The position numbers and the translations under genes were made by a program. A stretch of DNA of 64,000 nucleotides from Thalassomonas sp. RHCl1 (GTDB lineage Bacteria; Pseudomonadota; Gammaproteobacteria; Enterobacterales; Alteromonadaceae): contig NZ_CANDNZ010000002.1 in NCBI RefSeq assembly GCF_947387555.1, positions 310,001 through 374,000 of the forward strand, written 5' to 3'. This document shows positions 18,972-27,279 of the stretch, in pieces; the first letter of the stretch is position 1, and every line of letters begins with the position of its first letter. Under the pieces are notes generated by a model that made no database searches, was not told the DNA's origin, and saw only the letters and a program-made list of their open reading frames with translations.

Positions 18972-19778
18972 TCACCCCTTAAGGTTAGGAGAGTGAAATT
19001 GTCCGGCTTTAATTTTATCTAAGGTGGTATCGGCCACCTGGTCGAGAAAATCACTGTCGAGCTGGAACGCCTCCTGATAGTTCTTCAGCGACTTTTCCGT
19101 TAAATCGGTATCTTCCGGATCGTAGAGCCTCATGATCTTCAACCAGATATAAGCTTGTTTGTATTCTTTTTTATCGGTGAAAATTGTCGTGAGGGATTTA
19201 AATATTTCACTGTCGATCACATCCCCCGCCTGATATAACTCCAGGGCGTGAAATAACAGGTTCAGGGTTTTGTCCGGGTCGCGTTTGGCATAATAGGTGG
19301 CTAGGTTTAACTGCGATGCCGGTGTTTCCAGTTCCGGGCTGCCTTCGAGTCTGAGAAATTTTTCCAGTGACCGCTCATTTAAATACCGGGTCCAGTGAAA
19401 ATACAGCAGCTGGGGATGCTCCGAAGAAGCGGTTTCCTGCGAAAGCTGTTCAATTCTTTCTTTGGCTTTGATGTAGTTGTTAATTCTGCGGGTTTTCTTT
19501 TCTTTTAGCTTGATGTGCTCGATTTGTGAGGCAAAACTGACGCATTCCGCGTAGCTTTCATAGGCGATCAATAAATTATATTTATGTTGATCGCTGGGAT
19601 TATCTTGTAAATCTGCACCGGCAAAAATGGTTTGGGTGCGCTCCTTTTTACACCAGTTATCTTCCTTAAACTCCTGACAAATCAAGGGGTGAGAATCACA
19701 TACTTGAGCTAAATTAGGACCTTTATCACAGGCTGATAAGGCCAAAGCGCTAATTGCAGCTAATAGGTGTAATTTCAT
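18972..19778 (-). CDS. DUF2989-type lipoprotein
   Basis: 268-aa predicted lipoprotein. It starts MKLHLLAAISALALSACDKG: a short signal peptide with the lipobox LSAC, so Cys17 would be lipidated. The mature part carries several more Cys in its first 70 residues (QVCDSHPLICQEFKEDNWC) and then mostly helical sequence with TPR-like hairpins (~residues 130-240; LNLATYYAKRDPDKTLNLLF, AYIWLKIMRLYDPE). It resembles the DUF2989 family of Alteromonadales and Vibrionales, whose function is unknown. It is divergent from the second GAPDH gene. Periplasmic, membrane-anchored location is inferred. Confidence 0.75.
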   Translation of the reverse strand: MKLHLLAAISALALSACDKGPNLAQVCDSHPLICQEFKEDNWCKKERTQTIFAGADLQDNPSDQHKYNLLIAYESYAECVSFASQIEHIKLKEKKTRRINNYIKAKERIEQLSQETASSEHPQLLYFHWTRYLNERSLEKFLRLEGSPELETPASQLNLATYYAKRDPDKTLNLLFHALELYQAGDVIDSEIFKSLTTIFTDKKEYKQAYIWLKIMRLYDPEDTDLTEKSLKNYQEAFQLDSDFLDQVADTTLDKIKAGQFHSPNLKG

Positions 19779-19968
19779 TCTTTTTCCAATATAAGAGATA
19801 AATAATTCTGTAACCGGTGGCGTAAGCTTTCATAGTCGACTACAATAGGCGCCGCTTTAAGGTATCCACGAGTATTATTTCGTAAAATAACGCTGGTGCC
19901 CATATATTATATTAACTTTATTGATAATAGACTATCGTTCAATCGACTGAAATAAAAAGGTTTATGCA

Positions 19969-21417
19969 ATGACTTCTCATCTTGAGGAAAAATATCAGAC
20001 TAGCTGGCAAGAACGTCAAACATTTGCTGAAAATATGCAACCCATTATTGGGCAACTCTTCAGAAACAAAGGCATAGAAGTATCGGTTTATGGTCGCCCT
20101 CTGGTAAATGCTTCTGCTATCGATATTATCAAGGCCCACAAATCTGTGGCTTTACATGAAGAAAGCAAATTACGTTTACGTGAAAGTTTTCCCTTTGTTG
20201 AAGCCCTAAGCAAGATGCAATTATCACCGGCGCGTATTGATGTCGGTAAGCTGGCTTATCGCTATTTATTTTGCGGCGGCGCCAATGGCCTGTCGATTGA
20301 ACAATATCTTGAAAAAGAATTAGCCGATATCGTTACCGGCGGCAAAGAGCAGCCGGAACAAGATGTTGTGTTGTACGGCTTTGGCCGTATCGGACGTTTA
20401 CTGGCCCGTTTATTAATTGAACGTGCCGGTCCTAGTGCCAAGATGAATTTACGTGCCATCGTGATTCGTCCGGGTAAAGAAGACGACTTGGAAAAACGTG
20501 CCAGCCTGTTGCGTCGTGACTCGGTACACGGTGCATTCAACGGCAGCATCACCATAGATAAAGAAAACAACGTCATTAAAGCCAATGGCGCCTTTATTAA
20601 AGTGATCTATGCCAAGTCGCCTGCGGAGATTGATTACACTGAATATGGTATTAACAACGCTTTAGTGGTTGATAACACAGGTATCTGGAGCGACAGAGAA
20701 GGTTTAGGCCAGCACCTGCAGTCAAAAGGCGTGTCTAAAGTGTTATTGACGGCTCCTGCTAAAGATGACATCAAAAACATTGTTTACGGCGTAAACCATG
20801 ACATGATCTTGCCGGAAGACAGAATTGTTTCTGCCGCCAGCTGTACCACCAATGCCATTACCCCGGTATTAAAAGCGGTGAACGACAAGTTCGGTATCCG
20901 CAACGGCCACGTTGAAACCATTCACTCTTATACCAATGACCAAAACCTGATCGACAACTACCACAAGGCTCCAAGACGTGGCCGCAGTGCGCCGCTGAAC
21001 ATGGTGATCAGTACCACGGGCGCGGCTAAAGCGGTATCAAAAGCCTTGCCTGAGCTTAAAGGTTTGTTAACCGGTAATGCTATCCGGGTGCCGACCCCGA
21101 ATGTTTCTATGGCGATCATGAACCTGAACTTAAAAGAAGCCACGGATAAAGATGGTTTAAATGATTACCTGCGTTATATTTCATTAGCTTCAGATCTGCA
21201 AAACCAGGTGGATTATACTGCTTCCAGTGAAATCGTTTCTACCGACCTGGTAGGTTCACGTTACGCCGGTGTTGTTGACTCGCAGGCGACCATAGTGGAT
21301 GAAGACCGCGCAGTATTATATGTCTGGTACGATAATGAATTTGGTTACAGCTGCCAGGTTGTGCGTGTGATGCATGAAATGGCCGGTATCTATGTACCTA
21401 CGCTACCGATGAAATAA
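19969..21417 (+). CDS. gap: Second GAPDH with ~130-residue N-terminal extension
   Basis: 482-aa GAPDH paralogue. Residues ~1-130 form a mostly helical extension unlike standard GAPDH; the Rossmann fold then begins at VVLYGFGRIGRLLARLL. The catalytic Cys is in SAASCTTNAITP and His in [22 protein letters not shown] and YVWYDNEFGYSCQVVR are also present. The catalytic segment HSYTNDQNLIDNYHKAPRRG differs from gapA ([14 protein letters not shown]) and is that of the long-type GAPDHs of Vibrio and Shewanella. The cofactor (NAD or NADP) cannot be settled by eye; a gluconeogenic role is plausible. No exact HexR box is seen upstream. It is divergent from the DUF2989 gene, with a terminator at 21437. 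Confidence 0.88.
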   Translation: MTSHLEEKYQTSWQERQTFAENMQPIIGQLFRNKGIEVSVYGRPLVNASAIDIIKAHKSVALHEESKLRLRESFPFVEALSKMQLSPARIDVGKLAYRYLFCGGANGLSIEQYLEKELADIVTGGKEQPEQDVVLYGFGRIGRLLARLLIERAGPSAKMNLRAIVIRPGKEDDLEKRASLLRRDSVHGAFNGSITIDKENNVIKANGAFIKVIYAKSPAEIDYTEYGINNALVVDNTGIWSDREGLGQHLQSKGVSKVLLTAPAKDDIKNIVYGVNHDMILPEDRIVSAASCTTNAITPVLKAVNDKFGIRNGHVETIHSYTNDQNLIDNYHKAPRRGRSAPLNMVISTTGAAKAVSKALPELKGLLTGNAIRVPTPNVSMAIMNLNLKEATDKDGLNDYLRYISLASDLQNQVDYTASSEIVSTDLVGSRYAGVVDSQATIVDEDRAVLYVWYDNEFGYSCQVVRVMHEMAGIYVPTLPMK

Positions 21418-21436
21418 GCATTTTGCTTGTTTTGAT

Positions 21437-21462
21437 AAAAGGCGCTTTTTGCGCCTTTTTTT
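21437..21462 (+). terminator. Terminator of the second GAPDH gene
   Basis: AAAAGGCGC, loop TTTTT, GCGCCTTTT with further T, 20 bp past the stop. Confidence 0.88.
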
Positions 21463-21638
21463 ATATCTGAAATAGCAGCAGGGCAGAGCGAAGGAGCTGT
21501 GTGCCAGCCTTAGCTTGTGTTTTTACTGCGTGATGATAAGCCCGGTTAAAAAAGATCAAAATAAAACTTAAGAAATTTTTTTCCTGGCCGATACTATAGT
21601 GAATATCTTTTTTGACGCTGTTAGGCCAAGGAGAAACT

Positions 21639-21854
21639 ATGTCGATTTCAATTAATGGATCAAGCCCCGGGTTACAGACAAATATGACCAATTCCGTGAC
21701 CGAGGCAAAAACCGAAGCTAAGGTCGCTTCACTTGCGAAAACTCAACAGGAGCTGGAAGGGCACATGGTTAATACTTTGCTTGATTCCAGCGCACAAACT
21801 GCCGCGCCAAGTGCAACACCTGGTGTCGGACAAAGTATTAATATCAAAGTTTAA
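21639..21854 (+). CDS. Small protein, possibly YjfB motility family
   Basis: 71-aa protein starting MSISINGSSPGLQ, with a perfect AAGGAG ribosome site six bases before ATG 21639 (an in-frame ATG at 21612 has none). There is no signal peptide, membrane segment or Cys. The middle is helical (KVASLAKTQQELEGHMVNTLL) and the end is GVGQSINIKV. That layout, a helix with a short C-terminal GQxI-IKV strand, resembles the YjfB putative motility family, but the match is only by pattern and I am not sure. It stands alone between the long GAPDH gene and a GlxA-like regulator. A hairpin (GGGCAGAG/CTCTGCCC, 21880-21905) follows. Confidence 0.55.
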   Translation: MSISINGSSPGLQTNMTNSVTEAKTEAKVASLAKTQQELEGHMVNTLLDSSAQTAAPSATPGVGQSINIKV

Positions 21855-22318
21855 TTTCCGCAATAGTGTAAAAATTAACGGGCAGAGATGGTATTGCCTC
21901 TGCCCTGATATCATTTCGAATAACGGCAAAGCTGGCGTTATTTTCCTTACCCTATAAAAGCAATCCCTTACCCTCAGCGCAGCTGCCATCAAGGTGGGGA
22001 TAAATGTGGCGTGAACTTTACTGTTATTGTTGCTTTTTGTTTACGATAAAGTTAATAATAAGCCATAAACGGTTTTCAGCCAGAGTATTCGCCTGTCTTT
22101 AAAATGCCTTTTAACCGTGATAGCTTAGTAGTATATCTGTTACTGAAGTGTTATTATTGAGCCGTTGAAGAAGGGATCTTTAACCGCTTTATTTACTTAA
22201 CCAAGTATTGAGCAGCGTATGTAGAAATAAGACAATGATGCAGCTTTGTTCGTTGTTTTATCTTGATGGAAAATTGGTTACAAATGGATGTAGCCTTATG
22301 TATTAAAAGGGAGTTTTA
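21855..22318. other. Gene-free stretch before the GlxA-like regulator
   Basis: About 460 bases with no credible gene. The 8-bp inverted repeat at 21880-21905 lacks a T-run and could be a weak terminator for the small upstream gene. The remainder is AT-rich leader and promoter sequence for the regulator; no operator is recognised. Confidence 0.5.
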
Positions 22319-23278
22319 ATGTCTAATTTTGATCCGTACACTAGCCGCAGACCCAGCATTACTTTCCTTTCTTATAACGAAAAACCTTCGTTTAGTCTCG
22401 GGTGCGCCCACGAACTCTTTACCAATAATATCGCGAATGTCGCCAATTGGTATGACTCTGACGTGCAATTGTGGACCTCCTGCATCAGTAATGCCAGCGC
22501 CAAGCAGCGTTTGTTTGAACGCGACTCTGTGCTGATTTCCGATGCTATCTTGCCGTTATGTGTTGAAGAGCAGCCTTTACTGGAGTTGATCATCGACTTG
22601 TATCAAAGCGGGAAGAGGTTGATCGCTTTTGGTACAGGTATAGATCTGTTGGCGAAGACTGGGCTGCTGGACGGAAAAACCGTTGCCACCGATCCCCGTT
22701 ATATCGACGAACAGCTAGAGCAGTATCCGGCGGTCAATTTCAATGCCGAGATGTTATTTAGCGGCGAGGATAATATCTATTGTGCGCCTTCGTCGGTGGC
22801 GGCATTAAAACTAGGGATCCATTTGATCAGCCTGGATTTTGACCAAGTCACGGCGACTAAGGTGGCCAAAATACTATCTGTGCCGGCTATCCAGTTGAAA
22901 AACCCGCCGAAATTAACCAAATCCTCCAATGCCAAGGGTATTAAAAGGTTGTTGTTGGCCATGGAATGGGCAGAGAAAAACTTAAGTAAAATCGATAGCC
23001 TGGATCAACTGGCCAATAAGGCTTTTATGTCCAGGAGAAGTTTTGACCGCCAGTTCCGCGCTTCTTTTAACCAAAGCCCGAAGGAATGGCTCACGGCAAA
23101 ACGCTTATCTTTGGCGATCAGCTATCTTGAAGGCGGCGAGCTTTGCATTGAAGAAATTGCCGGGGTATCCGGTTTTGGCAGTGCGGTTAATTTCCGCAAT
23201 AACTTCCGCAACAATATGGGGATTTCACCGACGGAGTATCGCTCGACTTTCTCCAGCCAAATGGTGAAAAGCGCATAA
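22319..23278 (+). CDS. GlxA/FtrA-like AraC-family regulator (DJ-1/PfpI + HTH)
   Basis: 319-aa regulator with two parts. Residues ~10-190 form a DJ-1/PfpI class I glutamine-amidotransferase-like domain, recognisable at LIAFGTGIDLLAKTGLLDGK; the nucleophile Cys of enzymes (CTG) is Gly here (GTG), so this is a sensing rather than catalytic domain. Residues ~215-310 are an AraC double helix-turn-helix (LDQLANKAFMSRRSFDRQF, then IEEIAGVSGFGSAVNF and the FR..GISPTEYR end). ATG 22319 follows AGGGAG. It is monocistronic with a strong terminator. Target genes and ligand are unknown; relatives often control amino-acid or quaternary-amine catabolism. Confidence 0.85.
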   Translation: MSNFDPYTSRRPSITFLSYNEKPSFSLGCAHELFTNNIANVANWYDSDVQLWTSCISNASAKQRLFERDSVLISDAILPLCVEEQPLLELIIDLYQSGKRLIAFGTGIDLLAKTGLLDGKTVATDPRYIDEQLEQYPAVNFNAEMLFSGEDNIYCAPSSVAALKLGIHLISLDFDQVTATKVAKILSVPAIQLKNPPKLTKSSNAKGIKRLLLAMEWAEKNLSKIDSLDQLANKAFMSRRSFDRQFRASFNQSPKEWLTAKRLSLAISYLEGGELCIEEIAGVSGFGSAVNFRNNFRNNMGISPTEYRSTFSSQMVKSA

Positions 23279-23290
23279 ATCCCGTTCAGT

Positions 23291-23327
23291 AAAAAAGGCG
23301 CCTGAGCTTAGCTCTGGCGCCTTTTTT
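23291..23327. terminator. Bidirectional terminator between regulator gene and tusE
   Basis: AAAAAAGGCGCC ... GGCGCCTTTTTT with an inner GAGC/GCTC arm; symmetric and serves both convergent genes. Confidence 0.9.
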
Positions 23328-23349
23328 GTTGCTGTACTTTTTAAAGCGA

Positions 23350-23682
23350 CTAAATACAACGTGCCGGTTTAGGTAAACCGGCATATTTGGTTGCCTGTTT
23401 CGCCGGCCCTTCGGGAAATAACCGGTATAAATAGCGGCTGTTGGCTTTCTCTTCACCGAATTGTTCTTTCATTGCTTTGGTGAGGGCACGAATGGCCGGG
23501 GAAGTATTGTATTTTAAATAAAATTCGCGCACGAAGCGGATCACTTCCCAGTGGGCCGGGGTGAGTTCCAAGCCGTCCTGCTGGGCCAGCACCGGGGCCA
23601 GGGCTTCACTCCAGTCCTGGTGCGCCAGCAAATAGCCCTGTTCGTCTGTATCTATGGTTTTATCTTCAAAAACTATGCTCAT
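23350..23682 (-). CDS. tusE: TusE, sulfur-relay protein (DsrC family)
   Basis: 110-aa DsrC/TusE protein, last carrier of the Tus relay that passes persulfide sulfur to MnmA for 2-thiolation of U34 in tRNA Lys, Glu and Gln. It ends KPARCI; the penultimate Cys is the sulfur-carrying residue of the family. Only this C-terminal Cys is present, which distinguishes TusE from dissimilatory DsrC with two. The helical core [21 protein letters not shown] is typical. Its start overlaps the tusB stop by four bases. It is the last gene of tusDCB-tusE. Confidence 0.93.
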   Translation of the reverse strand: MSIVFEDKTIDTDEQGYLLAHQDWSEALAPVLAQQDGLELTPAHWEVIRFVREFYLKYNTSPAIRALTKAMKEQFGEEKANSRYLYRLFPEGPAKQATKYAGLPKPARCI

Positions 23683-23972
23683 TGCCAGGTCACCACACTG
23701 TCGTTGTTAAAGGTAAGGTGTACAAGTTCTGTCATGGAAATACCTGTGATGGTTTCGGGTAGGGTGACAGCCCTGGCCTGTGCATGGCTGGTCACTACCG
23801 CTATTTTTTGGGGGAATAATTTTTCTTGCGCCGCTATCAGCAGGGGATGGTGCAGGTTATAGCAGGCATCATCGAGTAATACCAGTTGATCACCGGGTGT
23901 TAAAACCCCGATACATTGCAAAAAGTCTGAACTGTTAAATTGTGAGCTGCGCACCAGATGTAAAATGGACAT
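23679..23972 (-). CDS. tusB: TusB, sulfurtransferase complex subunit
   Basis: 97-aa DsrH/TusB subunit of the TusBCD heterohexamer. It starts [12 protein letters not shown], the standard TusB start, with a GGGAGC ribosome site before ATG 23972; a longer in-frame ATG at 24062 would overlap tusC. The [10 protein letters not shown]-like segment (residues ~36-46) and C-terminal [11 protein letters not shown] are typical. The gene lies 13 bp after tusC and overlaps tusE by four bases, so the operon is tightly coupled. Confidence 0.88.
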   Translation of the reverse strand: MSILHLVRSSQFNSSDFLQCIGVLTPGDQLVLLDDACYNLHHPLLIAAQEKLFPQKIAVVTSHAQARAVTLPETITGISMTELVHLTFNNDSVVTWQ

Positions 23973-23985
23973 AATAAGCTCCCGG

Positions 23986-24357
23986 TTAAAACCTGAAAAT
24001 AACCTGAAAACCGGCCAGGGTCTGTGCAAACTGCGCCGGTTCAAGTAGGGTGGTGTTTTCAATGTGGAACTTATCTGTTAACCCCCTGTCTTTGAGGGAT
24101 TGCGCGCAGACATATACCTGTTCGATATCGTAAAACTCAAAAGCCGAAAAAGTTTTCAGGTAATTTTTCTGGTTAATTAATTCCGGGTTTTGTTTGTCAA
24201 TAAGCTGATAGACGCCATCTCCCATAAAGAAGAGGGCGATATTCTGCTCATAAGAGCCAAAAATTAAGGCAGTATCCAAAGCATCCTTACCGCCGGGAGA
24301 TGAAAACGGCGCCTGTGAGTTGATAATGGCAACCGTTTTATTCTGTTTCTCTGTCAT
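23986..24357 (-). CDS. tusC: TusC, sulfurtransferase complex subunit
   Basis: 123-aa DsrF/TusC subunit. It starts KTVAIINSQAPFSSPGGKDALD, the usual TusC N-terminus, and has the central GVYQLI and FYDIEQVYVCAQSLKDRGL segments. It forms the TusBCD complex that takes sulfur from TusA and passes it to TusE. It overlaps the tusD stop by four bases. Confidence 0.9.
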   Translation of the reverse strand: MTEKQNKTVAIINSQAPFSSPGGKDALDTALIFGSYEQNIALFFMGDGVYQLIDKQNPELINQKNYLKTFSAFEFYDIEQVYVCAQSLKDRGLTDKFHIENTTLLEPAQFAQTLAGFQVIFRF

Positions 24358-24722
24358 AGCTGTATCACCCGATCGGCTTTATCTGTCAGTTCAACCAGTT
24401 CGCCGAGTCCGGAGACGGTAAACAGTGGGTTGATATTTGTTGGCGTGATATCGTCGCGCAGACCGCGTTTTTCTGCGGCGGTAATGCACAGGTGAAGAGG
24501 CAGCTGGTATTGCTGGTGTAATTGCTGCCACTTAGCTACTGCCTGAAATTCATCGCTGGCGATACTGAGGTTGCTATCTGCGTGTAACACGCCTTCCTGG
24601 TAAAAGAAGATACCGATAACTTCAAAACCGGCTTTAAGGGCGCTTTCGACATAATCCAGCGCCGTTGCCGTCAGGTTACTGTAAGGAGGGGTTGTGATCA
24701 CAACCGCAAGTTTTTGTCCCAC
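24354..24722 (-). CDS. tusD: TusD, sulfurtransferase complex subunit
   Basis: 122-aa DsrE/TusD subunit. The catalytic Cys is in LHLCITAAEKRG (~residue 79), aligned with the active Cys78 of E. coli TusD. It begins GQKLAVVITTPPYSN; the start codon is GTG at 24722, with only a weak ribosome site. First gene of the tus operon (tusD-tusC-tusB-tusE, all overlapping or within 13 bp). Upstream is a 50-bp tandem-repeat block and the terminator of the BAX-inhibitor gene. Confidence 0.9.
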   Translation of the reverse strand: MGQKLAVVITTPPYSNLTATALDYVESALKAGFEVIGIFFYQEGVLHADSNLSIASDEFQAVAKWQQLHQQYQLPLHLCITAAEKRGLRDDITPTNINPLFTVSGLGELVELTDKADRVIQL

Positions 24723-24910
24723 AAAAATTCACTTATCAAAATATTTCCCCAGCCGGGCATTCGCGCCTGGTTATGTTGAGACGGGTGCTGCGTGATGGGG
24801 CTGTGTTTTAAATTGCGGTTATTGTACTTAAAAATGAAACGTTTCTGTATAACTAAGTTAACTCTTTTGCGGGCGGAATACCCTAGCGATGTTTTTGCTC
24901 CGGGTGAGGG

Positions 24911-25080
24911 CAAAAGACTTTTCTTTCTGAACATCTTTGCTCTATGACATCCTGTCACCGCAAAATACTTTTCTTCCTGAACATCTTTACTCTATGACAT
25001 CCTGTCATCGTAAAATACCTTTCTTCCTGAACATCTTTACTCTATGACATCCTGTCATCGCAAAATACCTTTCTTCCTGA
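24911..25080. repeat. 50-bp tandem repeat, about 3.4 copies
   Basis: Units at 24911, 24961, 25011 and a partial one at 25061, each exactly 50 bp, containing CTGAACATCTTTACTCTATG and ACATCCTGTCA. Copies 2 and 3 differ by only two bases; copy 1 has about five differences. The period is close to five helical turns. There are no variable spacers, so it is not a CRISPR. Confidence 0.9.
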
Positions 25081-25084
25081 ATAT

Positions 25085-25111
25085 AAAAAAGCCCCGACTG
25101 GCGGGGCTTTT
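25085..25111 (-). terminator. Terminator of the BAX-inhibitor-family gene
   Basis: AAAAGCCCCG (25087-25096), loop, CGGGGCTTTT (25102-25111). In the minus direction it ends in six T. Confidence 0.88.
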
Positions 25112-25139
25112 GTTTTATTTGTACTGCTAAACTCGCATA

Positions 25140-25805
25140 TTAGTCGTCGTTCAGGGCGCCTAACAGGTGCAGCAAGCTAGTGAAGATATTATAAATATTC
25201 AGGTAAAGTGATACGGTTGCGCGAATGTAGTTACGCTCGCCGCCGTGAATGATACGGCTGGTATCAAACAAGATTAAACCTGACATGATCAAAATAATCG
25301 CTGAGCTGATTGCCAGAGACAGTGCCGGGATAGCGAAAAAGATGTTGGCGATGCTGGCAATGATGGCCACGATCAGACCAACCATTAAAAAACCACCCAT
25401 AAAAGAGAAGTCTTTTTTAGTGGTCAGGGCATAAGCCGACAGCGAGAAGAAAATTAACGCTGTACCGCCAAGAGCTTGCATGATTAACGAGCCGCCGTTA
25501 GGCATGGCTGCATACATATTAAGCATTGGCCCTAAAGAAGCGCCCATCAAACCGGTGAAAGCAAAAATCCAGAAAATTCCGTTGGCTTTATCCGCCTGTT
25601 TATTAACGACAAACAATAAACCAAAAGCCACTAAGGTCATCACCAGCGCGGCAATATGGGATAATCCCATTGCCATAGAAACACCTGCGGTGACCGCACT
25701 GAAGGCCAATGTCATAGACAGCAGCATATAGGTATTACGTAATACCTTGTTAATTTCCAGTGCTGAGCTTTGACTTGCCGCATTTAAACTCATATTTGAT
25801 TGCAT
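25140..25805 (-). CDS. BAX inhibitor-1 family membrane protein (YccA-like)
   Basis: 221-aa integral membrane protein with seven hydrophobic segments between residues ~28 and 215. It matches the BI-1/YccA/YbhL family: an N-terminal cytoplasmic tail (SSALEINKVLRNTYMLLSMT), the ALGGTALIFFSLSAYALTTKKDFSFMG region, and the C-terminal signature FDTSRIIHGGERNYIRATVSLYLNIYNIF with conserved acidic residues of the ion-transport centre; it ends LLGALNDD. E. coli YccA is a substrate and modulator of the FtsH protease; Ca2+ leak has been shown for other family members. Strong AAAGGA ribosome site; monocistronic with a terminator. Confidence 0.9.
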   Translation of the reverse strand: MQSNMSLNAASQSSALEINKVLRNTYMLLSMTLAFSAVTAGVSMAMGLSHIAALVMTLVAFGLLFVVNKQADKANGIFWIFAFTGLMGASLGPMLNMYAAMPNGGSLIMQALGGTALIFFSLSAYALTTKKDFSFMGGFLMVGLIVAIIASIANIFFAIPALSLAISSAIILIMSGLILFDTSRIIHGGERNYIRATVSLYLNIYNIFTSLLHLLGALNDD

Positions 25806-25990
25806 AAACTTTCCTTTAAGAACTCAGTTATAGTTTTTAGATAAGGGCTGTTTGCCGAAGTTCAAGTCTACATTGTAGATATTTAACTATGCAACACCAG
25901 CTTGTTAGCTCTCTCTAAAGCCTTGTGACATATTATGGCACGAAGATAATGGAATTGCTATTCCTTGTTTTATTGTTAACTATCAATTGT

Positions 25991-26581
25991 TTAGTTTGTA
26001 TCCTCCAAGATCTGCTTGCGCCGAAAACAATCCATACTGTGATCATTGACCATGCCGCAGGCCTGCATATGGGCATAACAGGTGGTCGAGCCGATGAATT
26101 TAAAGCCGCGTTTTTTTAAATCTTTGCTAAAGGCATCGGACTCAGGTGAGGTGGCTGGGTAGTCGGATAATGCCTTGAACCGGTTTACCTTGGGCTTATG
26201 GTCGACGAATTGCCACATATATTTGCTGAAACTGCCGAATGCTTGCTGGATCTCAAGAAATCTTTGCGCATTATTCACCGCCGCCTGAATTTTTAGTTTA
26301 TTTCTGATGATCTTGTCATTTTGCATCAGCGCTTCTATTTGTTGTTGGCTGAATTGGGCCACCGCTTTGACATTAAAATCGGCAAATGCCTGGCGATAAC
26401 CCTGGCGCCTTTTTAATATGCTGTACCAGCTCAGTCCTGCCTGGGCACTTTCCAGGGTCAGATACTCGAATAATTTATCATCATCATAAACGGGCACTCC
26501 CCATTCTTCATCATGATATTGAACATAGTCGGGCTTACTTGTGTCTAACCAAGGGCAACGGCAAAGCTGGGGATCGGGCAT
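25991..26581 (-). CDS. tag: DNA-3-methyladenine glycosylase I
   Basis: 196-aa Tag, which removes 3-methyladenine from alkylated DNA. Zinc site: an N-terminal Cys (CRCPWL) and C-terminal His and Cys (H-x3-C in AHMQACGMVNDH). EEWGVPVYDDDKLFEYL and LESAQAGLSWYSIL (with the catalytic Glu) are typical. ATG 26581 is chosen for its AAGGAG site; the longer frame to 26623 adds 14 unconserved residues. It is monocistronic, next to the tRNA-Ser array on the other strand. Confidence 0.92.
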   Translation of the reverse strand: MPDPQLCRCPWLDTSKPDYVQYHDEEWGVPVYDDDKLFEYLTLESAQAGLSWYSILKRRQGYRQAFADFNVKAVAQFSQQQIEALMQNDKIIRNKLKIQAAVNNAQRFLEIQQAFGSFSKYMWQFVDHKPKVNRFKALSDYPATSPESDAFSKDLKKRGFKFIGSTTCYAHMQACGMVNDHSMDCFRRKQILEDTN

Positions 26582-26668
26582 TTTTTCTCCTTTAGCGGAT
26601 GAACTTGGGTTAAATCCATGCAAAATGATTAATTATTTAGCAAATGAACAGCTTTGTTAAATTAATAC

Positions 26669-26697
26669 TTTACAAGCGTTTTATGACACTTTAATAT
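26669..26697 (+). promoter_or_regulatory. Promoter of the tRNA-Ser array
   Basis: TTTACA (26669-26674), 17-bp spacer, TAATAT (26692-26697), followed by a GC-rich discriminator (CGCTCC). It lies 39 bp before the first tRNA. The later copies have no equally good promoter, so one transcript is likely. Confidence 0.65.
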
Positions 26698-26735
26698 TCG
26701 CTCCGTCTTCAGGCAAGCATTGCTTTTAGACATAC

Positions 26736-26826
26736 GGAGAGATGGCTGAGTGGTCGAAAGCACCGGTCTTGAAAACCGGCAAGGGTTTGTAGCCCTTCTA
26801 GGGTTCAAATCCCTATCTCTCCGCCA
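26736..26826 (+). tRNA. tRNA-Ser(UGA), copy 1
   Basis: 91 nt with encoded CCA. Acceptor GGAGAGA pairs with TCTCTCC, discriminator G. The anticodon stem CCGGT/ACCGG encloses loop CTTGAAA, anticodon TGA. A long class II variable arm is present. It differs from copies 2-4 at paired acceptor (A3/T) and T-stem (GG/CC) positions. Confidence 0.97.
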
Positions 26827-26889
26827 TTTTTTAGTTTGTAGATGTTTTTATCTGCAAACCGCTTATTTTTTTGATAAGCAACAGTTTAT

Positions 26890-26980
26890 GGTGAGATGGC
26901 TGAGTGGTCGAAAGCACCGGTCTTGAAAACCGGCAAGGGTTTGTAGCCCTTCTAGAGTTCAAATCTCTATCTCACCGCCA
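26890..26980 (+). tRNA. tRNA-Ser(UGA), copy 2
   Basis: 91 nt with CCA; acceptor GGTGAGA/TCTCACC; anticodon TGA; T-stem AGAGT/TCTCT region differs from copy 1 with compensating pairs. First unit of a 195-bp direct repeat. Confidence 0.97.
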
Positions 26981-27084
26981 CATTAAGTCTTGTATAAGTA
27001 TTTACTGCTAATATAAGCAACAGGGAAAGCTGAAAGAGGTTTTTCTTGTATAGATGCTGTTATTGGCATCTTTAAAAGTTCAAT

Positions 27085-27175
27085 GGTGAGATGGCTGAGT
27101 GGTCGAAAGCACCGGTCTTGAAAACCGGCAAGGGTTTGTAGCCCTTCTAGAGTTCAAATCTCTATCTCACCGCCA
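27085..27175 (+). tRNA. tRNA-Ser(UGA), copy 3
   Basis: Identical over its 91 nt to copy 2 by direct comparison; the 104-nt spacer after it nearly matches the one after copy 2. Confidence 0.97.
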
Positions 27176-27279
27176 CATTAAGTCTTGTATAAGTATTTAC
27201 TGCTGATATAAGCAACAGGGAAAGCTGAAAGATGTTTTTCTTGTACAGATGCTGTTATTGGCATCTTTAAAAGTTCAAT

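Larger units (their letters stand above)
24723..25139. other. Gene-free stretch between tusD and yccA
   Basis: About 420 bases without a gene. It holds the tus promoter region (24723-24910, no clear -35/-10), the 50-bp tandem-repeat block (24911-25080) and the yccA terminator. Confidence 0.7.

Noticed and set aside
18797-18982. 61-aa frame through the 49-bp repeat
   Set aside because: The repeat period is not a multiple of three and the protein repeats are out of frame with each other.
24911-25080. Possible CRISPR array
   Set aside because: Units are contiguous 50-bp copies with no variable spacers and no cas genes nearby.
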